A DNA stretch of 64,000 nt. Origin: Clostridium sp. DSM 17811 (GTDB taxonomy: Bacteria > Bacillota > Clostridia > Clostridiales > Clostridiaceae). Where the stretch lies: assembly GCF_018861905.1 (NCBI RefSeq), contig NZ_JAHLDU010000017.1, positions 35,812 to 99,811 of the forward strand. The letters are read 5' to 3'. Numbering within the stretch: position 1 is the stretch's first letter; each line of letters begins with the position of its first letter. Below, one piece after another: positions 56,341 to 64,000 of this stretch. The notes beneath the pieces were generated by a model. The model had not been told where the DNA came from. It saw only the letters and a program-made list of their open reading frames with translations, and ran no database searches. A program made the position numbers and the translations under genes.

Positions 56341-56354
56341 ATAATGAACATTAT
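56341..56354. promoter_or_regulatory. Palindrome between two TATAAT boxes before potA
   Basis: ATAATGAACATTAT is a perfect 6-2-6 palindrome. TATAATTAG boxes lie at 56318 and 56357 on either side, so it may be an operator over twin promoters of the polyamine operon. Confidence 0.4.
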
Positions 56355-56425
56355 GGTATAATTAGAATAGAAATTTTTAGAATTATATTTTTTTATGTTA
56401 GATAAACGAGAGGAGTTTTTTTAAA

Positions 56426-57499
56426 TTGTCAGAAATTATATTAGAAATAGATAATATAATAAAAAAGTTTGGAAATCAGGAAGTAATTAAGAATATATCG
56501 CTAAAAGTAAACAAAGGTGAGTTTTTAACGTTATTAGGGCCAAGTGGCTGTGGTAAAACAACGACCCTTAGAATAATAGCAGGGTTTGAAAAACCAACAA
56601 GTGGGAGCGTTCTATTAGAAGGCATACATGTTGAGAATAAGCAACCTAATGATAGAAATGTAAATACAGTATTTCAAAATTATGCATTATTTCCACATAT
56701 GAATGTGTTTGATAATATAGCATATGGTTTAAAAATTAGAAAGGTGAATAAGACAGAAATAAAAAAGAGAGTTATCGAAATGCTTAGTTTAGTTCAGCTA
56801 GAAGGATACGCGAAAAGAAAAATAGATGGACTAAGCGGTGGTCAAAAACAAAGAGTTGCAATAGGCAGGGCGCTAATAAACAATCCTAAAATATTACTCT
56901 TAGATGAGCCGTTAGGTGCACTTGATTTAAAACTTAGAAAGCAAATGCAAGTAGAGCTTAAAAAACTTCAAAAAAAATTACAAATTACATTTGTATATGT
57001 TACGCATGATCAAGAGGAAGCACTTAATATGTCTGACCGAATAGTAGTGATGAACGACGGAATCATAGAGCAGATAGGAACGCCGGAAGACATATATGAG
57101 AGGCCTAAGACAAAATTTGTAGCAGGGTTTATTGGAGAATCTAATTTAATTAAGACCAAAATAAAAAAGATTGATGAAGAAAAGATATCTGCTAAAATAG
57201 GTGAATATGATATGAACTTGAATTATAAAAACTATGATAATTCAGGAAATAAAGAAAGCTATATTTTAATCAGGCCGGAAAATATAAAATATACTAGGAT
57301 AAAACCGCCACTCGGGCTTATTGCAATAATAAAAGAACATAGTTATATTGGATCTATTATTAAAACTACTATGGAAATTGAAGGTGGGCAGGAAATTATA
57401 GTTTGTGATTATGATAAGAAAAAAGATTTAATAGGTATAGGTAGTGAGGTTTGGATGTACTTTGAACCTGAAGATGTAGTTATAGTTGAAGAAGGTTAG
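56426..57499 (+). CDS. potA: Spermidine/putrescine ABC ATPase PotA
   Basis: 357 residues: ABC ATPase with Walker [13 protein letters not shown], signature [15 protein letters not shown], Walker [13 protein letters not shown] and switch His in THDQEEAL; a TOBE-type C-terminal domain follows residue 240. Start is a TTG at 56426 behind GAGAGGAG. Order PotA-B-C-D is the standard polyamine importer. One base separates it from a GTG in potB. Confidence 0.95.
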   Translation: MSEIILEIDNIIKKFGNQEVIKNISLKVNKGEFLTLLGPSGCGKTTTLRIIAGFEKPTSGSVLLEGIHVENKQPNDRNVNTVFQNYALFPHMNVFDNIAYGLKIRKVNKTEIKKRVIEMLSLVQLEGYAKRKIDGLSGGQKQRVAIGRALINNPKILLLDEPLGALDLKLRKQMQVELKKLQKKLQITFVYVTHDQEEALNMSDRIVVMNDGIIEQIGTPEDIYERPKTKFVAGFIGESNLIKTKIKKIDEEKISAKIGEYDMNLNYKNYDNSGNKESYILIRPENIKYTRIKPPLGLIAIIKEHSYIGSIIKTTMEIEGGQEIIVCDYDKKKDLIGIGSEVWMYFEPEDVVIVEEG

Positions 57500-57508
57500 G
57501 TGACTAAA

Positions 57509-58366
57509 ATGAAAAATATGAAAGAAAATATTTTGAAGGTTTTTACAATAGTTCCAATATCCTTTTGGATGCTATTCTTCGTGGCTATCCCCCTTTTGTA
57601 TATTGTGTTTATTAGCTTTATGCAAAGGGGTGATGACGGTAGTATAGTATATGTAGCAACAATTTCAAATTATACAAGAATGGTGAAGCCTCTATATGTT
57701 AAGGTGTTTTGGGATTCAATACTCGTGGCGTTTACTACAACATTATTTACATTGGGGTTTGGATATCCTTTTGCATACTTTGCTACTAAAATAAAGAAAT
57801 ATAAAATTTTAATAATGCTTTTAATAATGGCACCATTTTTAACTAATTCATTAATACGTACTTATGGGTGGATTGTAATTCTAAGTACTGAGGGGATATT
57901 AAATCATGCACTACTTATAACTGGAATCATAAAAGAACCATTAAAGATGTTGTACTCTTATGGGGCAGTAATGATTGGAATGATATATACAATGTTTCCA
58001 TTCATGGTGCTTCCACTTTATAATTCTATAGATAAAATGGATAGAGCTTATATTGAAGCAGCTAAAGATCTTGGGGCAAGTAGGTTGAGGACTTTTATAA
58101 CAGTTACTGTGCCTCTAACTATGCCAGGAATAGTTGCTGGTTGTATTTTAGTATTTGTACCTTCTGTAGGACTCTTTTTCATACCAGATTTAATGGGTGG
58201 AAGTAATGTAATGCTTATTGGAAATCTAATTGAAAATCAATTTATGGGAGCAAATGATTGGCCTTTTGGGGCAGCGCTGTCAATAGTAATGATTTTTATA
58301 TCTATAATTTTAATTTTTGTTTACGTAAAAATAGTTGGTAAAAAGTTAGACGCGGAGGTGTTCTAA
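57509..58366 (+). CDS. potB: Spermidine/putrescine permease PotB
   Basis: 285 residues, six membrane segments, EAA loop EAAKDLGASRLRTFITVTVP. FVPSVGLFFIPDLMGGSNVMLIG is typical of PotB. Start is set at the ATG 57509, seven bases after AGGTG; a GTG at 57500 would overlap potA closely and is possible. It overlaps potC by one base (TAATG). Confidence 0.92.
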   Translation: MKNMKENILKVFTIVPISFWMLFFVAIPLLYIVFISFMQRGDDGSIVYVATISNYTRMVKPLYVKVFWDSILVAFTTTLFTLGFGYPFAYFATKIKKYKILIMLLIMAPFLTNSLIRTYGWIVILSTEGILNHALLITGIIKEPLKMLYSYGAVMIGMIYTMFPFMVLPLYNSIDKMDRAYIEAAKDLGASRLRTFITVTVPLTMPGIVAGCILVFVPSVGLFFIPDLMGGSNVMLIGNLIENQFMGANDWPFGAALSIVMIFISIILIFVYVKIVGKKLDAEVF

Positions 58367-59148
58367 TGGATTCAAAATTATCAAAAGGACTCGAGCGAAC
58401 ATATATATTTTGTATATTTGCGTTTTTGTATGTTCCAATAGTAATAATTATTATGTACTCATTTAATGCAGCTAAATCTAATGTAGTTTTTAGTGGTTTT
58501 ACTCTTGATTGGTACACTAAGTTATTTAGTGATGAGGATGTAATTACAGCGCTTGTAAATAGTTTAACTATTGCAACTATAAGTACAATAATTTCAGCGA
58601 TAATTGGAACTCTTGGAGCAATCGGACTAAAAAGGCATAAGTTCAAAGGAAAAGGAATTATAAGTTTACTTGTTTATATTCCAATTGTAATTCCAGAGAT
58701 AATTATGGGAGTATCATTACTAATTTTGTTCTCAACTCTTCAAATTGATTTGGGCATATTTACATTAGTACTAGCACATACAACATTTTGTACACCATTT
58801 GTGCTTATAAATGTTAAATCAAGACTTGCTGGACTTGATTTGTCAATTGAAGATGCGGCGATGGATTTGGGTGCATCAAAACTTACGGTGTTTAGAACAA
58901 TTACATTTCCAATGATTTTACCAGCAGTGCTTTCAGGAGCTATGCTTGCTTTTGCACTGTCACTGGATGATATAATCATAAATATTTTTTTGAGTGGACC
59001 AGCAAGTACTACACTTCCAATTAAAATATTCTCAATGCTAAAATTTGGGCTTTCACCTGAAATAAATGCATTGTGTACAATAATGCTAGTAACAACTTTT
59101 GCCTTTTTAATATTATCACAGGTTATAAAAATAAAAAGGGAAAAATAG
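58366..59148 (+). CDS. potC: Spermidine/putrescine permease PotC
   Basis: 260 residues, six membrane segments, EAA loop EDAAMDLGASKLTVFRTITF, then LSLDDIIINIFLSGPASTTL typical of PotC. GGAGGTG ribosome site inside potB, with a TAATG overlap, so the two permeases are translationally coupled. Confidence 0.94.
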   Translation: MDSKLSKGLERTYIFCIFAFLYVPIVIIIMYSFNAAKSNVVFSGFTLDWYTKLFSDEDVITALVNSLTIATISTIISAIIGTLGAIGLKRHKFKGKGIISLLVYIPIVIPEIIMGVSLLILFSTLQIDLGIFTLVLAHTTFCTPFVLINVKSRLAGLDLSIEDAAMDLGASKLTVFRTITFPMILPAVLSGAMLAFALSLDDIIINIFLSGPASTTLPIKIFSMLKFGLSPEINALCTIMLVTTFAFLILSQVIKIKREK

Positions 59149-59200
59149 AATACATTTATAATCAATTTTTCTTTTGTTAAAGAAATTAGGGGGGATTTAT

Positions 59201-60277
59201 ATGTTAAAAAAAAGATTTAAAGCTTTAATAATTTTACTCGCAGTTTCAGTCATAGGATCAACATTTGTTGGGTGCGGAAAATCAAGTACATCAAAGAAGA
59301 GTGAGGAAAAAGTAGTTAACATTTATACCTGGGCAAATTATGTGCCAGATAATGTTGTAAAAGATTTTCAAAAAAAGACGGGAATTAAGGTCAATTATAG
59401 CAACTTTTCTACAAATGAAGCGATGCTTTCAAAGCTACAGGCATCAAAAGGTGGAACATATGATGTAATAATTTGTGCGGATTATATGGTTCAAATTATG
59501 GCGAAACAGAAAAACTTATTATTACAACCTATTGATAAAGCGGCTATTCCTAATTATAAAAATATAGATAAGGCTTATTTAGGCCAATATTATGATAAGA
59601 CAAATAAGTATTCAGTGCCTTATTCACTTGGAAGTGAAATGATAGTTTATAATCCGGATAAAGTTAAAATAGATATTAAAGGAATAAGTGATTTATGGGA
59701 TCCTTCATTGAAAGGTTCCGAGGTATTACTCGAAGACTCAAGATCAGTTATTGGTATGGCATTAACAAAGCTTGGTTATAGCATTAATGAGACAGATCCA
59801 GCAAAACTAGCCCAGGCGAAAGCGGAACTAACAAAACTTAGGGCAAATGTTAAAGTGTTTGATGCAGATACACCAATGACTAGCTTAATTAATGGAGATA
59901 CAAATATTGGAGTTATGTGGGGATCTCAGGCATCCGCAGCACTTAAGGGTAATAAAAAGTTTAAAATTGTTTATCCAAAAGAGGGAATGCAATTTGAAGA
60001 AGATAATTTAATAATGCCTGTCAATGCACCACATAAAGAAAATGCGCAGAAATTTATAAATTTTGTATTAGAGGGTAAAGCAAGTAGCGATATTACAACT
60101 AGCATAGAGTATATAAATGTTAATACAGCAGCCCAAAAATTCATGCCAAAAGCGGTGCTTAATAACAAAGCTATCTATATACCTAAAGATGAGTTCAGTA
60201 AAGCTAAACATTTACAGGATGCTGGTAGTGCCTCTAAGGTGTATGATTCAATTTGGTCAGAATTTAAACAAAAATAG
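59201..60277 (+). CDS. potD: Spermidine/putrescine-binding lipoprotein PotD
   Basis: 358 residues. Signal peptide ending in TFVGC (modified Cys25), then the binding domain beginning NIYTWANYVPDNVVKDF, a PotD hallmark, with YDVIICADYMVQIM and VMWGSQASAAL. The ATG at 59201 follows AGGGGGG; the earlier in-frame TTG/ATG has no site. Last gene of the operon. Confidence 0.94.
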   Translation: MLKKRFKALIILLAVSVIGSTFVGCGKSSTSKKSEEKVVNIYTWANYVPDNVVKDFQKKTGIKVNYSNFSTNEAMLSKLQASKGGTYDVIICADYMVQIMAKQKNLLLQPIDKAAIPNYKNIDKAYLGQYYDKTNKYSVPYSLGSEMIVYNPDKVKIDIKGISDLWDPSLKGSEVLLEDSRSVIGMALTKLGYSINETDPAKLAQAKAELTKLRANVKVFDADTPMTSLINGDTNIGVMWGSQASAALKGNKKFKIVYPKEGMQFEEDNLIMPVNAPHKENAQKFINFVLEGKASSDITTSIEYINVNTAAQKFMPKAVLNNKAIYIPKDEFSKAKHLQDAGSASKVYDSIWSEFKQK

Positions 60278-60334
60278 AAAACATTAAGGAAATAATATAT
60301 ACTTGTATATAAATTTGTATTATTGTATAATTAA

Positions 60335-60391
60335 AGTTGCTCTTTTTGTCAGTTTATAAATGAAATTATGGAAATATAATAAAGAGCAACT
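60335..60391. other. Inverted repeat before the YczE-like gene
   Basis: AGTTGCTCTTT (60335-60345) and AAAGAGCAACT (60381-60391) are perfect complements 35 bases apart. This could be a leader structure, a weak terminator for potD or an operator. No function shown. Confidence 0.4.
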
Positions 60392-60417
60392 ATAAAACTA
60401 AAGAAAAGGATGAAGAT

Positions 60418-61089
60418 ATGACTAAGAAACTAAATTTATTTAAAAGACTAATTCTGTTTTTTGTAGGAATGAGTATAATACAGCTGGGGGTAGCCTTGTT
60501 TTTAAAGACGAATATTGGATCTGATCCCTTTACTTTATTCACTCAAGGATTAGCATTTTTATTACATAAAACACCGGGAAATGCTAATATGATTATTTTA
60601 TTTGTATTATTTTGCATAATACTTTTAGTTGAAAGAACTCGTATAAAAATAGGAACAATTATATGTGTAGTTGGAGTAGGCCCAATTATAGACCTTGGAG
60701 TAAAGGCTGTTTCATTTTTCCCAATAGCATCTTTAAATATTGGTTTGAAAATGCTTTTAATTGTATTTGGATGTATTCTAATTGCGATTGGATTTTCTAT
60801 ACTTTCGGCAAGTGATATAGGTGTTGCGCCAAATGATATTATTCCATTCATAATACAAGATAAAACTAATTTTCAATATCGTTGGATTAGAATGGCATTA
60901 GATATTAGCTTTTTAGTAATCGGTTTTGCACTTGGCGGGGTGTTTGGTATAGGTACAATAATATCTGCATTGTTAACTGGTCCATGCATACAATTTTTTC
61001 TCCCATATGGAAAGAAGTTCGTAAATGCTATTGTTAAAAATGGAGCTGAAGATGATGAAAAGGAAGAGAATATATCATTAGGAGCTTAA
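60418..61089 (+). CDS. YczE/YitT-like membrane protein
   Basis: 223 residues with five membrane segments. Segments RLILFFVGMSIIQLGVALF, KTNIGSDPFTLFTQGLA and SDIGVAPNDIIPFII fit the YczE family of integral membrane proteins, whose function is unknown. AAGGATG site at 60407. It stands alone before a strong terminator. Confidence 0.82.
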   Translation: MTKKLNLFKRLILFFVGMSIIQLGVALFLKTNIGSDPFTLFTQGLAFLLHKTPGNANMIILFVLFCIILLVERTRIKIGTIICVVGVGPIIDLGVKAVSFFPIASLNIGLKMLLIVFGCILIAIGFSILSASDIGVAPNDIIPFIIQDKTNFQYRWIRMALDISFLVIGFALGGVFGIGTIISALLTGPCIQFFLPYGKKFVNAIVKNGAEDDEKEENISLGA

Positions 61090-61093
61090 ACTT

Positions 61094-61147
61094 AAAAGCT
61101 AATGATGCTTCAAAAGGCTAAACTTTGGAAGCATCATTAGCTTTTTA
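61094..61147. terminator. Bidirectional terminator
   Basis: AAAAGCTAATGATGCTTC (61094-61111) pairs perfectly with GAAGCATCATTAGCTTTT (61128-61145). Convergent genes end on both sides. Confidence 0.9.
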
Positions 61148-62188
61148 TTTACTATTTGCCATTTCATTTAATGCATCAGATAAAGTTGTAACTTCCATCA
61201 GATTAGAGGTAACCTCTTGAATTGCAGCTGATTGTTGCTCTGTAGTTTCAAGTGTAGCATGAGAAGTTTCAATAGTTTTATCAACAGATTCTTGTATTTT
61301 AGTTGTAAGTGCTAATATTTTAACAGCAGTTTCCTTTGAATTTTCTGATAAAGATCTTATCTCAGTTGCAACTACACCAAAACCTTTACCAGCATCTCCT
61401 GCTCTAGCAGCTTCTATGGCCGCATTTAATCCGAGCATTTTTGTCTGAGCAGCTATACTTTTTATAGAATCGAGTATTGTATTTATATCTATTGATATAG
61501 CTTTTACGTTAACAATTTCATCACTTAAATTTTGCTGATTATTTGTTACAGTTATTGAAGAAGCACTGAGTTCTTCCATAGTTGCAGATATCTGGCTAAA
61601 ATTATCGGAAAGGTTTTGGGACATAGTGCTTAGTTTAAGTTTTTGATAGCCTGCTTGTGAAAGCGAATTCGCTACAATATATAATACTTCCGCAGCTGCT
61701 GTTATATTCTTTTCATTGGTTAAAGCTATCTTATTAACTGCATCAATATAACCTTCTTCATTAACACCTATCTCATTTGCTACTTTCCTATAGATAGATT
61801 CTTCTGGCGCAGAAGTTAAAACTTGTCCTCCTAATATGGTACCTATTAGATGGTCACCTACTAATATAGGTGCAGCAAAATCCAATAGTCCAGCATGACA
61901 AGTATATATATACGGTTTTAGAGTTCTTGCAGCTTCCTGGCCACCTTTTTTGTGTGATAATGCACATCTTTCGCAGCCTATTTTTGTAGACTGTGTAAAC
62001 TCTAAACATGACTTTGTATATGAACTCGGTTTAGTTACAGGGGTACCATCTTTATCTACAGTAACACTTGCCATAGTCATTGCAGTGGCGAAATTATCTT
62101 GAAAGGTTTGAAGTAATTTAATATCAATAACATCTTTAATTTCTAGTACAGTTACATCCAATTCACCATTTGCTAATTTTTTAATCAT
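61145..62188 (-). CDS. Soluble chemoreceptor with PocR sensory domain
   Basis: 347 residues, no membrane segment. Residues 20-160 are a PocR domain: [20 protein letters not shown] and [14 protein letters not shown] supply cysteines that may bind a metal or substrate. The rest is a chemoreceptor hairpin with [20 protein letters not shown]. PocR domains sense diols and related small molecules; the ligand here is unknown. A sigma-D-like promoter lies upstream, so expression is probably with motility genes. GGAGG site before the ATG. Confidence 0.9.
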   Translation of the reverse strand: MIKKLANGELDVTVLEIKDVIDIKLLQTFQDNFATAMTMASVTVDKDGTPVTKPSSYTKSCLEFTQSTKIGCERCALSHKKGGQEAARTLKPYIYTCHAGLLDFAAPILVGDHLIGTILGGQVLTSAPEESIYRKVANEIGVNEEGYIDAVNKIALTNEKNITAAAEVLYIVANSLSQAGYQKLKLSTMSQNLSDNFSQISATMEELSASSITVTNNQQNLSDEIVNVKAISIDINTILDSIKSIAAQTKMLGLNAAIEAARAGDAGKGFGVVATEIRSLSENSKETAVKILALTTKIQESVDKTIETSHATLETTEQQSAAIQEVTSNLMEVTTLSDALNEMANSK

Positions 62189-62240
62189 TTAAAATTCCTC
62201 CAATATCTAATTAATGTTATTCATGTGTTTGTTAGTTACT

Positions 62241-62268
62241 TTATCGACATTTAAAGGTAGAAACTTTA
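62241..62268 (-). promoter_or_regulatory. Sigma-D (sigma-28)-like promoter
   Basis: On the minus strand TAAAGTTT (62268-62261) and GTCGATAA (62248-62241) are separated as in the motility sigma consensus TAAA-N15-GCCGATAT (16-base gap after TAAA, one or two mismatches in the -10). It lies 53 bases before the PocR chemoreceptor. Confidence 0.65.
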
Positions 62269-62434
62269 GTCCTTATTGTAAAAAATCAATCTAAATGCGT
62301 ATAATTTATTAAAAATATACTTATCTATAACTAAAACTTTTTAAAAATACAAAAAAAAGACAAAAAGTTGTAAAATTTTCAAATGAACTTCCCAAATATT
62401 GTTTGTTGCAAAACTATCAATAATAAAATGAAGT

Positions 62435-62463
62435 TGAAACTTTATTTATTAATTATGTGTATA
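62435..62463 (+). promoter_or_regulatory. ECF-sigma-like promoter
   Basis: TGAAAC (62435-62440), 17 bases, then TGTATA (62458-62463). ECF promoters of the sigma-W type read TGAAAC-N16-CGTA, so one base and one spacer position differ. It would drive the disrupted sigma-factor gene, suggesting autoregulation. Confidence 0.4.
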
Positions 62464-62517
62464 TTATAAAGAGATGTTTTAATTTCTACGGTGGGAGCGA
62501 AAGGAGATGTTGAACGA

Positions 62518-62589
62518 ATTGAAAAAAAATTAATATCCGGATGTAAAAAACATGATAAGTCCTCCTTTATGGAACTTTTTAAGATTTAC
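62518..62589 (+). pseudogene. 5' fragment of a probable ECF sigma factor gene, cut by the IS element
   Basis: From ATT at 62518, in frame, I read EKKLISGCKKHDKSSFMELF and KIY, the usual opening of an ECF sigma-70 factor (region 2 start, compare LIxxCKKGDKxSFxELFxxY). After TAC at 62587-62589 the frame no longer looks like the family and stops at 62638, where the IS left end is predicted. AAAGGAG at 62500-62506 is the ribosome site, 11 bases from ATT; a GTG at 62491 is a weaker alternative. The rest of the gene would lie beyond the IS, outside this window. Confidence 0.55.
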
Positions 62590-62607
62590 AATATATTGTG
62601 CGGAAAG

Positions 62608-62627
62608 CCCACTCCTTTAGGTGTGGG
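62608..62627 (+). other. Subterminal hairpin of the IS element
   Basis: CCCACTCC pairs with GGTGTGGG across a TTTA loop, with one T-T mismatch. Such imperfect hairpins near the ends are recognised by TnpA of IS200/IS605 elements. Confidence 0.65.
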
Positions 62628-62711
62628 ATGGATAGCATAATGTATAAAAGTTTATCTGATATATATGTATAAAAGAGTTTAAACATACACATAATAGGGT
62701 ATAATGATATT

Positions 62712-63113
62712 ATGGAAAATAAATATAGAACAACTAAAACAACAGTTTCTTTAATTAATTATCATTTTATATTTTGCCCAAGATATAGAAGAAAAATATT
62801 TTTAATACCTAATGTAGAAGAAAGATTTAAGTGTTTGGTCAAAGATGTATGTAAGGAAATAGAAATTGAAATTATTGCAATAGAATGTGATAAGGATCAT
62901 ACACATATGTTTTTAAATTGTCTTCCCAAATTAGGACCATCGGATATTATGCAAAAAATAAAAGGTGCAACAAGTAAAGTTTTGAGAGCAGAATTTCAAG
63001 AATTAAATAAAATGCCTAGTCTATGGACAAGAAGTTATTTTGTATCCACGGCTGGTAACGTAAAGAGTGAAACAGTAAAAAATTATGTAGATAATCAAAA
63101 GACAAGATATTAA
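62712..63113 (+). CDS. tnpA: IS200/IS605 transposase TnpA (Y1 HUH)
   Basis: 133 residues, full length. HUH metal motif in CDKDHTHMFLNC (His-Thr-His) and catalytic Tyr in ETVKNYVDNQ at the C-terminus. SYFVSTAGNV is another family segment. The enzyme moves single-stranded copies by cutting at hairpin-marked ends. TATAAT at 62700-62705 is only 6 bases before the ATG, so its transcript may be almost leaderless. tnpB follows seven bases after the stop. Confidence 0.95.
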   Translation: MENKYRTTKTTVSLINYHFIFCPRYRRKIFLIPNVEERFKCLVKDVCKEIEIEIIAIECDKDHTHMFLNCLPKLGPSDIMQKIKGATSKVLRAEFQELNKMPSLWTRSYFVSTAGNVKSETVKNYVDNQKTRY

Positions 63114-63120
63114 GAAGGGG

Positions 63121-64000
63121 GTGAATGCTGCGTCAAATTATATTTTAACATTAAAATTAAACACAGAGAAATATCAAGAAGACATATTAAATAAAAGATT
63201 AGAAATAAGTAGAAGCATTTATAATAGTTGTTTAGGTGAATTGTTTAAAAGATATAATCATATGATAGAATCGAAAGAATATGAGAAAGTAATTAATATG
63301 GTTAAAGGGAAAGAACGGAATAAAAAATTTAATGAATTAAACAAGAGATATAATTTGACAGAGTATTCTTTCCATAAATATGTCAAAGTCATGCAGAAAT
63401 ATTTTAAAGATAATGTAGATAGTTTCACTGCTCAAAAGATAGCTTCTAGGTGTTTTAGTGCTTTTCAAAAATTAATGCTCCATAAGTCCAATAGAGTTTA
63501 TTTTAAAAAGTATGGTGAAATGAATAGTGTTGAGGGAAAATCTAATAAAACTGGGATTAGGTTTATAGACAACAAATTAAGATGGAATGGATTAGATATA
63601 AATGTAATTATAAATAAAAACGATGAATACGCACAAGTTGCATTATTAAATAAAACTAAATATTGTAGAGTGGTAAGAAAATTAATTCGTGGTAAATTTA
63701 AATATTATGTTCAATTAATACTAGAAGGAATTCCACCGATTAAGTATAATAAAGAAACCGGTGAGGTTAGAAATAAAATAGGTGACGGAAATGTTGGAAT
63801 AGATATTGGTACAAGAACAATTGCAATATCAAGTAAAAACGAAGTTAAGTTATTAGAATTATGTCCTGAGGTTGAAAATATAGAACATAAAAAAAATATA
63901 TTACTCAGGAAATTAGATAGACAAAGAAGAAGTAATAACCCTAATAATTATAATGAAAATGGGACTATAAAAAAGGGAATTATGACTAATTTAAAGAAAA
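63121..64000 (+). CDS. tnpB: RNA-guided nuclease TnpB, 5' part (runs off window)
   Basis: Open frame from GTG at 63121 to the window end, 293 residues so far and no stop. The N-terminal helical part (YILTLKLNTEKYQEDILNKR) and the RuvC-I strand VGIDIGTRTIAISS, with its catalytic Asp, identify TnpB. Usual length is about 370-480 residues, so the RuvC-II Glu, zinc finger and RuvC-III lie beyond the edge. The GTG lies right behind AAGAAGGGG, a short spacing; no better start is seen. Reader should treat activity as undecided until the rest is seen. Confidence 0.92.
   Translation, partial: MNAASNYILTLKLNTEKYQEDILNKRLEISRSIYNSCLGELFKRYNHMIESKEYEKVINMVKGKERNKKFNELNKRYNLTEYSFHKYVKVMQKYFKDNVDSFTAQKIASRCFSAFQKLMLHKSNRVYFKKYGEMNSVEGKSNKTGIRFIDNKLRWNGLDINVIINKNDEYAQVALLNKTKYCRVVRKLIRGKFKYYVQLILEGIPPIKYNKETGEVRNKIGDGNVGIDIGTRTIAISSKNEVKLLELCPEVENIEHKKNILLRKLDRQRRSNNPNNYNENGTIKKGIMTNLKK

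Larger units (their letters stand above)
62189..62517. other. Intergenic region with two oppositely directed promoters
   Basis: This 329-base stretch holds the sigma-D-like promoter of the chemoreceptor (62241-62268, minus) and an ECF-like promoter with a ribosome site for the disrupted gene (62435-62506, plus). Apart from these I see nothing. Confidence 0.55.
62590..64000 (+). mobile_element. IS200/IS605 family element, right end outside window
   Basis: Contains a subterminal hairpin (62608-62627), tnpA (Y1 transposase) and tnpB in the same direction. The left boundary is set at 62590, directly after TTAC, the target used by IS608-type elements, and where the sigma-factor frame breaks. The boundary is an inference; genes are firm. 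The right end and any guide RNA after tnpB are not in the window. Confidence 0.7.

Noticed and set aside
62507..62533. Short ATG frame directly behind AAAGGAG
   Set aside because: It has only eight codons and no spacing to the ribosome site; the overlapping sigma-like frame explains the bases better.
1..64000. CRISPR arrays, tRNA, rRNA, prophage or defence island
   Set aside because: No regularly spaced repeats, cloverleaf-like sequences or phage structural genes were found by reading; the only mobile DNA seen is the IS element at the right edge.

Overview
The window is low-GC, AT-rich DNA from an anaerobic, spore-forming Firmicute, most likely Clostridium sensu stricto. The evidence is a complete run of lysine-fermentation genes, a spore-coat transglutaminase, AgrBD-type peptide signalling, many soluble chemoreceptors, strong GGAGG-type ribosome sites and rho-independent terminators after most transcription units. 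No rRNA, tRNA or CRISPR array was seen.

Region by region. 1-9840: lysine fermentation (atoD partial, atoA, kdd, kamA, kamB, kamC, kamD, kamE) followed by a LysP-type permease; kce and kal of this pathway are not here and probably lie to the left. 10164-19251: a galactoside locus, with a GH42 beta-galactosidase, a YesM/YesN-type two-component system, and an LplB/LplC/LplA-like sugar importer without its own ATPase. 19346-25302: mixed housekeeping genes (PhnA/YjdM, RNase Z, a DUF975 membrane protein, a GNAT enzyme, a lipoprotein) and an M20 amidohydrolase that appears to start at ATT. 25513-29227: a DUF5317 membrane protein, an AgrC-like membrane domain without a kinase, agrB, a 44-codon agrD, then a GGDEF + HD-GYP protein. 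29306-36071: a zinc-ribbon/YARHG protein, an AI-2E-family exporter, a Fur-box membrane protein, the HxlR/azoreductase pair and a GGDEF-EAL protein. 36171-46117: an alpha-glucoside phosphorolysis regulon, with a GH65 phosphorylase, beta-phosphoglucomutase, a LacI regulator and MalE/F/G-like transport genes, interrupted by a FIST sensor plus soluble chemoreceptor. 46333-52536: phosphoglycerate mutase, an amino-acid permease, a C39-like protein, a DUF1186 protein and aspartate 4-decarboxylase. 52762-62188: a YfmS-like chemoreceptor, Tgl with an unknown coupled partner, an EamA transporter, PotABCD, a YczE-like protein and a PocR-domain chemoreceptor with a sigma-D-like promoter. 62435-64000: the first codons of what looks like an ECF sigma factor gene, cut by an IS200/IS605 element (tnpA, tnpB) that runs off the right edge.

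How the parts fit. The organism appears to ferment lysine to butyrate, acetate and ammonia, and to use beta-galactosides and alpha-glucosides through lipoprotein-dependent importers that rely on a shared ATPase encoded elsewhere. Sugar genes carry LacI/CcpA-type operator sequences; three share the core GCAAACG and flank the GH65/pgmB and malE promoters. Signalling is rich: two cyclic-di-GMP proteins, three membrane-free chemoreceptors and one AgrBD unit without a visible receptor kinase.

The observations I would check first are the AgrBD unit with a kinase-less receptor-like protein, the apparent ATT start codons at 24157 and 62518, the sigma-factor gene cut after TTAC by the IS element, the KamB/KamC pair inside the lysine operon, and the unknown protein coupled to Tgl. 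All identifications are from reading the sequence; no database search was run.
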